DNA from: CAYUYM01 sp964449305
GTDB lineage: Bacteria; Bacteroidota; Ignavibacteria; SZUA-365; CAYQST01
Direction of reading: 5' to 3'
DNA length: 16,828 nucleotides
Assembly: GCA_964449305.1 (NCBI GenBank)
Contig: CAYUYM010000061.1
Coordinates: 1-16,828 of the forward strand
Below are positions 1 through 10,300 of the stretch, piece by piece (the stretch's first letter is position 1; each line of letters begins with the position of its first letter). A program made the translations under genes and the position numbers. The notes beneath the pieces were generated by a model. The model made no database searches and was not told the origin of the DNA. It was given only the letters and a program-made list of their open reading frames with translations.

Positions 1-2622
1 GGTGAAGCCGATGATGGCATTCATGGGCGTGCGGATTTCGTGGCTCATGTTGGCGAGAAAGGTGGACTTGGAATGGGCCAGGGATTCGGCGGATTCCTTT
101 GCGCGCCGCATCTGCTCCTCTGTCAGCTTGCGTTCCGTGATGTCGTTGAGCGCGATCACCAGCACCCGCTCCCCGCCGATGGTGGTGACGACCGCGGCGC
201 CATAGGCCCAGAATTCCTGCCCGGTGGCGCGCTTCATCAGGAAGTCCCGCGAGCTGACATACCCGATCTGCCGGACCTCACGCAGCAGCGCCAGCGCCTG
301 CTCCTTGCTGACAAGAAAATCCCGGGCGCTGTAGCGCCTGCTCCTGCCCGCCTCCATGTTGAACATGCGGATGCACTCGAAGTTCGTGTACAGAATCCGC
401 CCCGAACGGGGATCCATGAGTGCCATCGGGAAGGGGAAGGTCTCCACCACGAGGCGGAATTGCTCCTCGGATTCGCGCAGAGCCTGCTCTGTATATCGCC
501 GGACGGTGACGTCCGCAAGGAAACCCTCGAGCGCGATGATCTCGCCGTTGTCGCCATACACGCCGCTCCCCTTCTCCCACACCCACTTCACCGAACCCTG
601 CGCCGTGCGGATGGGATACTCGGATTCGAAGGGCACATGCAACGCCAGCGCCCGGTCCCACTCGCGGTGAAGGCGCTCGCGATGATCCCCGTCGACGACG
701 TCGTTGTACGAGAGCACGGCGTTGTTGATCAGCTCCTCCGGTCGGTACCCCGTCAGCGCCTCGCAGCCCTCGCTGAGGAAGAACATCGTCCAGTGCTCGT
801 CGTAGGCACAGCGGTACACGACACCGGGGAGATTGGCGACGAGATTCGAGAACATGCGCTCACTCTCGCGGAGCAGATTCTCGGCGTGCCGGCGTTCGGT
901 GATGTCGCGGATGGCACCGATGCGGACAGGTCGCTTGTCGAAAATGAACGGCTTGGACAGGATCTCCGCTGGAAACACATCCCCATCGGCGGTGAGCAGC
1001 TCGAGCTCATAGGAGACACTGCGGTTCGAGTGCACCGCAGCATCCAGTGCCGGATGATGGACGTCCACCACGAAGCGTGTGAGGGGCGATCCGATGATGT
1101 CGGCCAGCGTGGCGTGGAGCAGCTCGCAGAGCTTCTCGTTGGCATCGACCACAACCCCCCTGTCGTGGATCACAATGCCCTCGAACGTGGAATTGTAGAG
1201 CGCCCGGAAACGGTTGGCGTAGCGTCGCTTGTCGATGAAGACAAGCACCATGAAGGTCAATGCCAGCACCGACACCACAGCGATCGCACCGAAGAACATC
1301 ACCTGGGACCGCTGCCTCCCCTGCATCTCCACATGCTCCTGCTCCCGCCGGAACAGCGCCATGGTGGAATTCACCTCGCGGAAATTGATCGTGTACATGA
1401 TGCGGTGCAGTGTGTCGGACACGGCGATGAAATCCCGGAAGTACTGCGCCGCATCACCCGACCGGTTCAGAACCAGGTTCACGGAAATGAGTGCCTGGAG
1501 GGCGGCCTGCCGCTGTTCGAGGCAGTCCCGGCGCCAACCGGTGGAGGCCGCCTTCGAATACCATTCCAGTGCATCGCGGTATTGGTGGATGGACTGGTAA
1601 TGCGCCCCCAGATCATTCGCCACGTGGGAGAGCTCGCGGAGGTTGCCCATCTGCGTGTACATGCCGAGGGCGATGCGGAAGTTCTCGATGGCCCCCCCGC
1701 TCTCCCCCTTCAGCGAATGCACCACACCCAGCATGCGGAACAGCCCTGCATGGAACTGGATTTCATCCCCGCTCAGGGACTTGGTGCGCGAGAGCGTGTC
1801 CATGAGGGCGACGGCGAGATGCAGCCGACGTTCCGCCCCGTCAACATCCTGCATCTGGAGGAGCGTCTCCCCGATGAGGAAATGGGAGAAGGCGATCGTG
1901 TACGCATACGGCGTGCGCATGCGCCATTCCAGCGCCTTGTCGAACCACTGGAGGGCCTCTTCTGGGTCGCCGCTTCGCCGCTTCACCAGACCAATGTTGT
2001 TGTACGCCACGGCGAGGCCTGTCTCGGATCGGGCCGCTTCAAACAGACGGATGGCCCGCATGTAGCACTCGAGGGCGTAGGAATCGTCCTTCAGCGCATA
2101 GGCGGTGTTGCCGATGTCCACCAGCACCCACCCGGCATTCTGTTCCTGGTGTTTTTCGATGAAGACTTCGTAGGTCTTCTGGTAGTATTCGAGGGCGAGG
2201 TAGTATTCCGAGCGGCTGTGGTAGATCTCGCCGAGATTCGTGTAGAAATCGGTGATGCGATCCGTGAGATCCATCTTCAGGCTCAGGGCGAGCCCCTCTC
2301 GTGCGATCGCGAGGGCGGAATCCGCCTGATGAACGCGCAGCTCCTGGAGCAGGAACACCATGCGATTGACCGTTGCCGAGTCGACCGCGTTGTGCTCCCG
2401 GTCGGTGCGGATGAGCCGGCGCAGGCTGTCGATGCGCGGATAATCCTGTGCCGTGGCAATGGCAGCCGTGGACAGCAGGAGGAGTGCCACCCACGACAGC
2501 ACCATCCATGCCCGATGGATGCCATCGGCGGCAACCCGTGCGACGCTGGTGTCGTGACGGATCGGGTGTGGAGGGTGCATGCCGCTTTTCCCCGCGGCGG
2601 ATGTCCGGGGGGGCGGGCTCAT
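1..2622 (-). CDS. Transmembrane TPR-PAS-PAS-PAS sensor histidine kinase (HK1), 3' end outside window
   Basis: I translated this gene by hand: 874 codons stay open from an ATG at 2622 to the window edge. Residues 38-58 are a hydrophobic segment ending in an ATA/Q signal-peptidase-like site. Residues about 60-435 are helical and TPR-like (repeats such as ALEYYQKTYEVF and ALQWFDKALEW). A second membrane segment lies at about 440-463. Three PAS domains follow (about 471-577, 588-708, 718-830), the first and third ending in DITERR/DITERK. The HisKA domain begins with the H-box NMSHEIRTPMNAI, phospho-accepting His861, just before the edge. The TPR part should be periplasmic and the PAS and kinase parts cytoplasmic. 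The ATG overlaps the stop of HK2 as ATGA, suggesting translational coupling, and has no clear Shine-Dalgarno site. The ATPase domain, and any receiver, must lie beyond position 1. The sensed signal is unknown. Confidence 0.9.
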   Translation of the reverse strand, partial: MSPPPRTSAAGKSGMHPPHPIRHDTSVARVAADGIHRAWMVLSWVALLLLSTAAIATAQDYPRIDSLRRLIRTDREHNAVDSATVNRMVFLLQELRVHQADSALAIAREGLALSLKMDLTDRITDFYTNLGEIYHSRSEYYLALEYYQKTYEVFIEKHQEQNAGWVLVDIGNTAYALKDDSYALECYMRAIRLFEAARSETGLAVAYNNIGLVKRRSGDPEEALQWFDKALEWRMRTPYAYTIAFSHFLIGETLLQMQDVDGAERRLHLAVALMDTLSRTKSLSGDEIQFHAGLFRMLGVVHSLKGESGGAIENFRIALGMYTQMGNLRELSHVANDLGAHYQSIHQYRDALEWYSKAASTGWRRDCLEQRQAALQALISVNLVLNRSGDAAQYFRDFIAVSDTLHRIMYTINFREVNSTMALFRREQEHVEMQGRQRSQVMFFGAIAVVSVLALTFMVLVFIDKRRYANRFRALYNSTFEGIVIHDRGVVVDANEKLCELLHATLADIIGSPLTRFVVDVHHPALDAAVHSNRSVSYELELLTADGDVFPAEILSKPFIFDKRPVRIGAIRDITERRHAENLLRESERMFSNLVANLPGVVYRCAYDEHWTMFFLSEGCEALTGYRPEELINNAVLSYNDVVDGDHRERLHREWDRALALHVPFESEYPIRTAQGSVKWVWEKGSGVYGDNGEIIALEGFLADVTVRRYTEQALRESEEQFRLVVETFPFPMALMDPRSGRILYTNFECIRMFNMEAGRSRRYSARDFLVSKEQALALLREVRQIGYVSSRDFLMKRATGQEFWAYGAAVVTTIGGERVLVIALNDITERKLTEEQMRRAKESAESLAHSKSTFLANMSHEIRTPMNAIIGFT

Positions 2623-4694
2623 GGTCGATGGAGCATTTCGCGTATGAGTTTGAGAAGTTCGTCCTGGGCAAACGGCTTGCCGAGGTAGTGCGTCAGGCCC
2701 GAGGTCATGAAGCGATCCCGTTCACGGCGCAGCGTGTAGCCCGTGAGTGCGGCGATGGGCGTGTCGGCATAGCCGTCGATGGCGCGGATGCCGGCGGTGG
2801 CCTCGATGCCGTCCATGCCCGGGCCCAGGTTGATGTCCATCAGGATGAGGTCATAGGAGTTGGACGTCGCCTTCGAGATGGCCTCCTCACCGGTGCTGGC
2901 CACATCCACCCAGCACACCCGTTCAAGCATCGTCTTCGCGAGGTTGGCATTGAGGATGTTGTCCTCCACCACCAGCACCTCCGGCCGATGCCCGAGATTC
3001 ATCACCAGGTGATCGAGCGGTGGCAGAACCTCACGCACGGTGCTTTCCGGCGAGGAGCTGACAATGGCCGCGTCGTTGTCCACCGGTTCGAGCACGATGG
3101 TGAAAGTCGATCCCCTGCCCGGTTCGGACACCACCTGGAGCTCGGCGTCCATGAGGCCGAGGGCGCGATGCGCGAGTGACAGGCCGAGTCCCGCACCTTC
3201 GTAGTGCCGGCCCAGGCCCTCGGATCCCTGCCGAAAGGGTTCGAAGATTCGGGGCAGATCCTTCGCCCTGATGCCGATGCCCGTGTCGTGCACGTGGATG
3301 GCCGCGCGTGTGCGATTGTCGTGGGGGATGTGTGTGGCCTCGAGGATGATGCCCCCGGTGTCGGTGAACTTGATCGCATTGTCGAGGACGTGTCGCAGGG
3401 CGAGTGTCAGGAGTTGCATGTCCACCGCCACCATGATCGACATGTCGTCGATGTTGATGCCGAAGGTCAGCCCCTTGCTGCGTGCCATGGTCTCGTAGGG
3501 CCGCGCAATCTCGGTGATGATGCGGGAGATGGGAAGGATGCTGATGCTGATGTCCACCGCGGCGGATTCCAGCTGGGCGAGTTCGAGAATGGCGTTCAGC
3601 GTGTGCAGCAGGCGGTTGCCGGACTGCACGATGCATGCGCTCATCTGGGCGTAGGTTGGGTCGGAAAGTTCCTGCGTGAGGATGTTGCCGAAGCCGAGGA
3701 TGCCATTGAGCGGCGTGCGGATTTCATGGCTCATGTTCGACAGAAGCGAGGATTTGAGCTTGTCGCTTTCCTCGGCCCGCTCCTTGGCGGCGATGAGTTC
3801 CATCGTGTACCGCTGCCGCTCGAGGGCGCCACCGATGTAATGCGCCGCCGCGGAGAGGAAGGCCTCGTCGGAGGCGGTGAAGCGTTCCTCGCTGTGGCAG
3901 TTGTCGAACCCGATGAAGCCCCAGAACGTGTCGCGTGTAAAGATCGGCATTGCCAGCATCGCCAGCACGGCCCGTGGCTGGAGAAACTCCTGTTCCTCGG
4001 CGGACATGTCACGCACCAGGCGGTTCAGGCTCGCACCGCCGGCGAGGACGCGATACCACTGCCCCATGGGGCCGCGGATCGGGGCATCGATGAGCTCCGG
4101 ATCCCCGCTGTGCAGGGACACGACGGCCTTGGCCCAGTTGTAGCGCTGCCGGAAATGCTGCAAACCGGTGGCATCATTGAGCCGGAGCTCGAAGATGTGG
4201 ATGCGGTCCGCATTGGACACCAGCCCGATCTCCCGCAGGGCGCTCACGATGGCCTCGTCGAAGTCGTCGGTGGTGAGCAGGATCCGCGCCGCCTCCGCGA
4301 TGCCCTGCAGCACACGGGATTGATGCACCCGTGCCGAGTCCGAGTGCAGCACCATGGCGAGGAGCCCATCGTCGATGCGGCTGAGCCTGACGCGATACCA
4401 CGGGCCGGAGGAGGACAGGGGAAATTCCACCATGCGCGTCTGCCCGTCCCTGTCCACCTGTTCCATGAGCGGGTAATACTGCCGATGCGCAAGCATGGAC
4501 ACGCGGTCGATGCCGGACAGCCGCTGATCCAGCACCTCGGCGGCCGTCATCCGGATCATGGCGAGAAACGCGGGGTTGGCATCGATGCACACGATGTCCG
4601 AGACACCGGCGTCGTTGTATTCGAGTCGGAGACAGGCATACCCGTCCGGCAGGGCCTGCAGCACGGTGCGGGAGAATTCGGGGGAAAGGCTCAT
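2619..4694 (-). CDS. Hybrid sensor histidine kinase PAS-GAF-HisKA-HATPase-REC (HK2)
   Basis: A 691-residue protein with no membrane segment, probably a cytoplasmic sensor that autophosphorylates and passes the phosphate to its own receiver. Order: divergent PAS (about 1-122), GAF (about 128-295, with FWGFIGFDNC at 257-266), HisKA with SHEIRTPLNG and His323, and HATPase with N-box Asn439, D470-TGIGI, FEPFRQGSEG and a GLGLS lid. The receiver starts near 571, with acidic pair Glu577/Asp578, phospho-acceptor Asp620 (LMDINLG), Thr651 and Lys673. All key catalytic residues are present. The ATG has no visible Shine-Dalgarno site and follows the HK3 stop by 57 bp. Its stop overlaps the HK1 start. The N-terminal PAS and the GAF-to-REC part resemble the two ends of HK4, as if the middle sensor block of HK4 were absent. 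The ligand of the GAF domain cannot be told from sequence. Confidence 0.93.
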   Translation of the reverse strand: MSLSPEFSRTVLQALPDGYACLRLEYNDAGVSDIVCIDANPAFLAMIRMTAAEVLDQRLSGIDRVSMLAHRQYYPLMEQVDRDGQTRMVEFPLSSSGPWYRVRLSRIDDGLLAMVLHSDSARVHQSRVLQGIAEAARILLTTDDFDEAIVSALREIGLVSNADRIHIFELRLNDATGLQHFRQRYNWAKAVVSLHSGDPELIDAPIRGPMGQWYRVLAGGASLNRLVRDMSAEEQEFLQPRAVLAMLAMPIFTRDTFWGFIGFDNCHSEERFTASDEAFLSAAAHYIGGALERQRYTMELIAAKERAEESDKLKSSLLSNMSHEIRTPLNGILGFGNILTQELSDPTYAQMSACIVQSGNRLLHTLNAILELAQLESAAVDISISILPISRIITEIARPYETMARSKGLTFGINIDDMSIMVAVDMQLLTLALRHVLDNAIKFTDTGGIILEATHIPHDNRTRAAIHVHDTGIGIRAKDLPRIFEPFRQGSEGLGRHYEGAGLGLSLAHRALGLMDAELQVVSEPGRGSTFTIVLEPVDNDAAIVSSSPESTVREVLPPLDHLVMNLGHRPEVLVVEDNILNANLAKTMLERVCWVDVASTGEEAISKATSNSYDLILMDINLGPGMDGIEATAGIRAIDGYADTPIAALTGYTLRRERDRFMTSGLTHYLGKPFAQDELLKLIREMLHRP

Positions 4695-4751
4695 GGGGTG
4701 CGGTTGGTCGGGGTTGGTGGAAAACGGTGAACGGTGGAGTGGGGCTGCAGA

Positions 4752-7283
4752 TCAGCGCCTGCGGATGTGGGAGTGGATCAGCTCCCGGAGCGTGTCACGT
4801 TGGAAGGGCTTGGCGACATAGTCGTTGCACCCGGCATCGAGGCAGTTCTGCCTGTCGCGTGGAAAGGCATGCGCGGTGAGTGCGATGATGGGCAGATCCG
4901 AGAAAGCCGGATCGGAGCGCAGCATGCGCGTGAGCTCGATGCCGTCCATCTCCCCTGCAAGTGAGAGATCCATCAGGACGAGGTCGATCTCCTGGGACCG
5001 CAGGCATTCGAGCGCGCCGGCGGCGTCGGGGGCGATGCACAACGTGAATTCATGGGAGAACAGGACGCGCAGGAGCTGCTGGTTTTGTTCATCATCCTCG
5101 ACAAGGAGGATCTTCCGTCGCTGCCCCTCGGAGGACGCGACCGCGGCGGCAAGGCGATGCGGTGGCATGGTGGCGGCAACGGCGCCATCCCGGTGGCCGA
5201 TCATGAAAAATCGCAGGGTGAACGTCGTCCCCTGCCCCTTCGTGCTCTCCACGAGGATCGAACCGCCGTTCAATTCCACGTAGCGGTGCACCAGCGCCAG
5301 GCCAAGCCCGAGGCCCTCGTAGGGCCGGGAGTACCCGATGCTCTCCTGGGAGAAGACCTTGAACAGGTCGGGCAGGTATTCGTCGGACATGCCGATGCCG
5401 GTGTCGGAGATGCGTATCGTCACATCATCCCCGTCCGAGGCCACGACCACGGATGCGCCTCCCACGCTGGTGAACTTCAGTGCGTTGTCGAGAAGATTCA
5501 CGATCGCCTGATCAAAGTAATCCGGATCCGCGAGGATGACGGCGTTCGCCGCGGTGGACTCGTACGAGAGGTCGAGGCCCTTGCGCGTGGCGCTCGGGAT
5601 GAACTCCGCGATGAGGTAGCCCAGCCGGTCGTTGACATCGATCTCCTGCCGGTTCACCGTGATCGCCCTGGTCTGCAGCGTGGAGATGGACAGGATGTGC
5701 TCCACCGTGCGCATCAGCCGCTGCCCCGCCTTGTCGATGGAGTCGAGGAAATCCACGTCCTCATCCATGATCACCGCACGGTAGTCTGATGCAAGGAGAC
5801 GGATGTATCCGAGGATCACGTTGAGCGGAGTGCGGATCTCGTGGGACACATTGGCGATGAAGGCATCCTTCAGCTTCTCCGACTGCTCCGCGAGAAGCTT
5901 GGCGTTGATCAGCTCCTCCTCAAAGCGCTTCCGCTCCGTGATGTCCTCCTTCACGGCGATGAAATGCGTGATGTTTCCGTCGGCATCGGTGATCGGGGAG
6001 ATCGAGGCGGACTCCCAGCACTTCTCCCCGTTCTTTTTCCGAGTGTGAAATTCGCCGTGCCATTCCCCCCCCGCCAGGATCGTGGCCCACATGGCGTGAT
6101 ACTCGTCCCGTGTGGTGTGGCCCCCCTGCAGGAAGCGCGGATTGCGCCCGACCGCCTCTTCGGGTGAGTAACCGGTGACCTCGGTGAAGCGCTGGTTGAC
6201 GTANNNNNNNNNNNNNNNNNNNNNNNNNNNNNNNNNNNNNNNNNNNNNNNNNNNNNNNNNNNNNNNNNNNNNNNNNNNNNNNNNNNNNNNNNNNNNNNNN
6301 NNNAGCAGGGCCGGCCAGTCCTCCTCAAACAGGATCAACCTGTGGGCGATCTGCCCCACAAGCTCGTCCTGGCCGAAGCCGAACATCCGGCAGAAGCTCT
6401 CGTTGGCGAACAGGATGATGTCGTCATTGTCCACCTGGATCAGCCCCTCGTTCATGAACTCGATCACGGTGCGATACTTCTGCTCGCTTTTCTGCAGCGC
6501 CTCCTTCGCCGCGATGCGGCGGGTCACATCACTCAGTGTCCCCACCATGTGCACCCCCGAGTCGCCGTCCATGAAGGCCCCACGGTCCTCCACATGGATG
6601 TAGCTGCCATCCCTGCACTTGTAGCGGTAGTGGGCGTGGAAGAAGCTCTTGTGCTCGATGGCCGTATCGAGCATGGTCTGCACTCCCGGCAGATCATCGG
6701 GATGGATGAAGCGTTCCCATGCGGCATACCCGAATGCGGCATACTCCTCCGGGGTGTAGCCGGTGACTGCCGTGACGGCGCCGGACCAGCGGATGGTGCC
6801 GTGCGTGAGGTCGTAGTCGTAGATGAGCTGCCCGGTCTGCTCCGCGATGATGCGGAAACGGCGTTCGGATTCCTGCAGAGCCTGGACCGCCTGCTGCCGC
6901 TCACGCCGCTGGCGCAGTTCCTGCACGGCCCGCTGGATGATGGGCACCAGCCTCCGCATGTTCTCCTTCAACACAAAATCCGTGGCACCACGCCGAAGGA
7001 TCTCCACCGCCCGCTCCTCACCCAGCGTCCCCGACAGCAGAATGAAGGGCAGTTCCTCGCTGCGTTCACGTACAAGACGCAGAGCCTCTGCGCCGTCGAA
7101 GGCGGGCAGCTTGAAGTCGGCGATCACCAGATCGAACTCATTCGTGTCGAGCCGTGTCAGAAACTCATCCCTGCTGATGGCATACTGAATATCGTGCTCG
7201 ATGCCACCGGCACGCAGCGCGAACTGGACCAGCTCCCTGTCCCGGTAATCATCCTCCAGATGCAGAATTCTGATGACGGCCAT
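4752..7283 (-). CDS. Hybrid sensor histidine kinase REC-PAS-PAS-PAS-HisKA-HATPase-REC (HK3), interrupted by an assembly gap
   Basis: I chose the ATG at 7283, not the in-frame GTG at 7307, because a GGAG lies 7 bases before it and the receiver fold starts at once (MAVIRILHLEDD). Numbering counts the 34 unknown residues. Order: REC1 (2-118; Asp56, Lys106), PAS1 (about 138-258), PAS2 (from about 266 into the gap), gap (327-360), PAS3 (361-452, ending DITERK). HisKA follows with SHEIRTPLNV and His481, then HATPase (Asn600, D629-TGIGM, GLGLGLA) and REC2 (Glu729/Asp730, Asp772, Thr803, Lys825). It is probably cytoplasmic, since no membrane segment is visible. REC2 (LMDLSLAGEMDG) is of a different type from the C-terminal receivers of HK2, HK4 and HK5. 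The frame is open on both sides of the gap, but the true length is unknown, so the gene should be treated as incomplete rather than broken. Confidence 0.9.
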   Translation of the reverse strand: MAVIRILHLEDDYRDRELVQFALRAGGIEHDIQYAISRDEFLTRLDTNEFDLVIADFKLPAFDGAEALRLVRERSEELPFILLSGTLGEERAVEILRRGATDFVLKENMRRLVPIIQRAVQELRQRRERQQAVQALQESERRFRIIAEQTGQLIYDYDLTHGTIRWSGAVTAVTGYTPEEYAAFGYAAWERFIHPDDLPGVQTMLDTAIEHKSFFHAHYRYKCRDGSYIHVEDRGAFMDGDSGVHMVGTLSDVTRRIAAKEALQKSEQKYRTVIEFMNEGLIQVDNDDIILFANESFCRMFGFGQDELVGQIAHRLILFEEDWPALXXXXXXXXXXXXXXXXXXXXXXXXXXXXXXXXXXYVNQRFTEVTGYSPEEAVGRNPRFLQGGHTTRDEYHAMWATILAGGEWHGEFHTRKKNGEKCWESASISPITDADGNITHFIAVKEDITERKRFEEELINAKLLAEQSEKLKDAFIANVSHEIRTPLNVILGYIRLLASDYRAVIMDEDVDFLDSIDKAGQRLMRTVEHILSISTLQTRAITVNRQEIDVNDRLGYLIAEFIPSATRKGLDLSYESTAANAVILADPDYFDQAIVNLLDNALKFTSVGGASVVVASDGDDVTIRISDTGIGMSDEYLPDLFKVFSQESIGYSRPYEGLGLGLALVHRYVELNGGSILVESTKGQGTTFTLRFFMIGHRDGAVAATMPPHRLAAAVASSEGQRRKILLVEDDEQNQQLLRVLFSHEFTLCIAPDAAGALECLRSQEIDLVLMDLSLAGEMDGIELTRMLRSDPAFSDLPIIALTAHAFPRDRQNCLDAGCNDYVAKPFQRDTLRELIHSHIRRR
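6204..6303. other. Assembly gap of 100 N
   Basis: Exactly 100 N, a usual scaffolding placeholder for a gap of unknown size. It falls between the first half of PAS2 and the start of PAS3 of HK3, so the missing sequence is coding. Similar PAS-coding repeats elsewhere in the cluster may have broken the assembly here. Confidence 0.98.
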
Positions 7284-7290
7284 CGTGGTA

Positions 7291-7294
7291 CTCC
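7291..7294 (-). promoter_or_regulatory. Shine-Dalgarno site of HK3
   Basis: GGAG on the minus strand, 7 bases before the ATG at 7283. It lies inside the stretch that would be coding if the GTG at 7307 were used, so it favours the ATG start. Confidence 0.7.
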
Positions 7295-7334
7295 AAGCGT
7301 TAGACACGGTTGGTATGAATCGCGGAGGAATGCA

Positions 7335-10300
7335 TCATGCCACTCCGGAAAACGGGATGTTCGTGGTGACCCCCGACAGCATGGCACGCACGAGCAGAAG
7401 GAGATCCTCCCGGATGAAGGGCTTCTCCAGGAAGTGTGTCAATCCGGACGCGAGGATCTTTTCGCGCTCCCAGGTGAGGGTGTACCCGGTCAGGGCCGCC
7501 ACGGGGGTGGACGCAAATCCGTCGATCACACGGATGTGCTGCGTCGCCTCGATGCCATCCATCCCCCTCCCCAGATTGATGTCCATGAGGATGGCATCGA
7601 AACCCCGTGCGTTGCACGCAGCGATGGCATCCGTGGCGTTCATCACCATGGTGACGTCGCACTGCGTCTTCAGCATAGCACGCGTCAGCATGGCATTCAG
7701 TTCATTGTCCTCCACCAGCAGGACAGCAGGGCGGCGCCCGAGGTGTGCGAGGAGCTCATCGAATCCCGGAATGCCCTGCTCGGTGACGGGGTGTGCCGAA
7801 TCCGCCCCATCGACGTCGGAGGTGGCCTCGGGAAAGGTCATGACAAACACCGAACCGCTGCCGCGATGGGACTGGCAGGTGATGCTGCCGCCCAGCGCCT
7901 CCACCGCCCTCCGTGCGATGGCCAGCCCGAGGCCAAGCCCCTCGTACTGCCGGCCGAAGCCCTCCGAGCTCTGCCGGAAGGGTTCGAAGATCAACCCCAT
8001 GTCCATGGTCTCGATGCCGATGCCGGTGTCATGGACCTCCACCGTCCAGCCCTCCACCTCCTCCATCCGCACCAGCCGCATCTTCACCGTGCCGCCGTTC
8101 GAGAACTTCACCGCATTGTCCAGCACCTTGCTCACCGCCATCGACAAGAGCTTCTGGTCTGTGACCACGAGGTCCGGGGCACAGGTCATGTCGAACTCAA
8201 AGGTGAGGCCCTTCGCCGCAGCCAGCGGAGAATACTCCTCCACCAGGGGCTGGAACACCACCACGGGGCGGATCCGCTCAGGCTGGACCTTGATGGCCGC
8301 ACCCTCGAGTTGCGCCAGCGTGAGCACGGCATCCACCGTGGCAAGGAGCCGGTGTGCGGAGAAGTCGATGTTCCCCGCCATGGTCGCCAGGTCGGGTTCC
8401 ATGATCATCCCGCGCATCAGGGCCGTGAAGCCGAGAATGCCGTTGAGCGGCGTGCGGAGTTCGTGGCTGATGGCTGCGAGCATGGAGGATTTCACACGGT
8501 CCGACAGCTCGGCCCTGTCCTTTGCCTGCAGCAGCGTCGCCCGCGAGATCTCGCGATCCACCGCGCCACCGATGTTGGAGGCGGCCGCGGTGAGGAGCAC
8601 CGATTCGGCCTCGCTCCACTTCCTCGCCTCGCGGCAGTTGTCGCATCCGAGGAAGCCCCAGAACCTCCCGTCGACAAGGATGGGAAGCGCGAGCACCGCC
8701 TTGATGTCGAAGGTGCTCAGGAGAGCACGCTCCTCCGGCGGAAGCTCGCCGACCACGCTGTTGACCGCCCTGCCGGCGGACAGTTCATCGTACCAGCGAT
8801 GGAGGACGCCGTCCACCGCCATGGAGCGGAACTGGAGATCCTCGGTCACCGCCAGCACACTCGATGCGTTGGACCATTCATAGCGCCGCACAAGCGCCGG
8901 GCGCCGGCATTCCGCTTCACACAGTTCGTACACATACACGCGGTCTGCATCGATCAGCGTGCCCAGGACACGCAGGGAATGCCGCAGGGCATCGGCAAAG
9001 GAGCTGGATGTCAGAAGCACGCGCGCCATCTCTGCAACCCCCTTCAGCACGCGCTCCTGGTGCAGACGCTCGGCCTGCACGCGCTTCTGCTCGGTGATGT
9101 CGTCCACCACGGCGAGGTAGTGCGTCACCATGCCCGGGGTGGCCTCCACAGGCGAAAAGCTGCACGATGCGATGAACACCTCCCCCGTCTGCCGACGGAA
9201 CCACATCTCACCCTGCCAGCCCTCGCGTCGCCCGACCGCGGCATGCAGCGCTCCGAGCTGGTCCCTGTCCGCGCTCGTGGCCATGGTGCGAAACGGGCAG
9301 CGCCCGATGATCTCCTCACGCGCGTAGCCTGTGAGCCTGCTGAAGGCGACGTTCGCCTGCTCTGCAAGGCCGCCAAGATCGGTGATGACCATGCCGACAG
9401 GGCTCTGTTCCATTGCGAGGGACAACTGTGCCAGCCGGCGTTCGTGCTGCCGGCGCTCGGTGATGTCCCGCGAGAGGCCGAACAGGGCGGGCCTGCCGTT
9501 CCACTCGCCCCGCGTGACACGGGTCTCGACAGGGATGAGGCTTCCGTCCCGGGCCATCAACGGGATGGGACACATGGTCTCCCTGCCGGCGATCATCTCC
9601 GTCACGATGGTCTGCGCCAGCGCGCGCTGCTCGGGGGGATGCACATCGAGCACCGAACGACCGTGCAGTTCCTCGGGCGTGAACCCCAGCTGTTGATTGA
9701 CGACGGGATTCGTGCGGATGATCCTGCCCCCGGCATCGAGTATGAAGAGGAAATCCGGCATCGTGTTCACAAGCGCATCGATGTCGGTGTGCGTCTGCAT
9801 CGAATCCCTCTCGGCACGCAGGCGCGCCAGAGCACCCCCCACCTGCGTGGCGATGAGCTCGATGACGTCGCGCATCGGCTTGGAGAACTCCCTCACCGTG
9901 CGCGAGGCGAGGTTCATCATGGCGACAGGCTGCCCATCGTGCATGATGGGGATGGCGGCGAGGGCGAGGAGGCCCTCGGAGCGGAGCAGCCGGTTCAACT
10001 CCGTGCCCAGACGCGCATCATCCATGTAGATCGACTGCCCGGCAAGCACCTCGCGTGAACGCGGCGAATCGAAATCGTAATGCGACACGAGGGCGACGAA
10101 CGCCTCCGACAATCCGACGTGTGCCGCGAGGTCGATCGATCGGTCGGCATGGTTGACCAGATAGATGCCGCCGCAATCGATGCCGACAATACGGACCGAC
10201 GCATCAAGCACTGCATGAAGCGCGTGATCGAGGGTGTTGACTGCGCCCAGCTCCGCACCCAGGGAATACTCCTGCCACAGGGTCTCCTCCAGGTGCCGAT

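Noticed and set aside
40..2688. An 882-codon open frame on the plus strand
   Set aside because: It is the antisense shadow of HK1, whose minus-strand reading has signal, TPR, PAS and HisKA signatures. The plus-strand translation has no recognisable domain.
3204..4730. Plus-strand open frame of 508 codons, with similar ones at 11132-12052, 12053-13006 and 13003-14007
   Set aside because: All are shadows of real minus-strand genes, low in recognisable motifs and without convincing ribosome binding sites.
6342..10058. A 1238-codon open frame on the plus strand, spanning parts of HK3 and HK4
   Set aside because: It is antisense to two clear kinase genes, rich in His, Arg, Glu and Gly, and shows no domain. 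Long antisense open frames are expected in GC-rich DNA with strong third-position bias.
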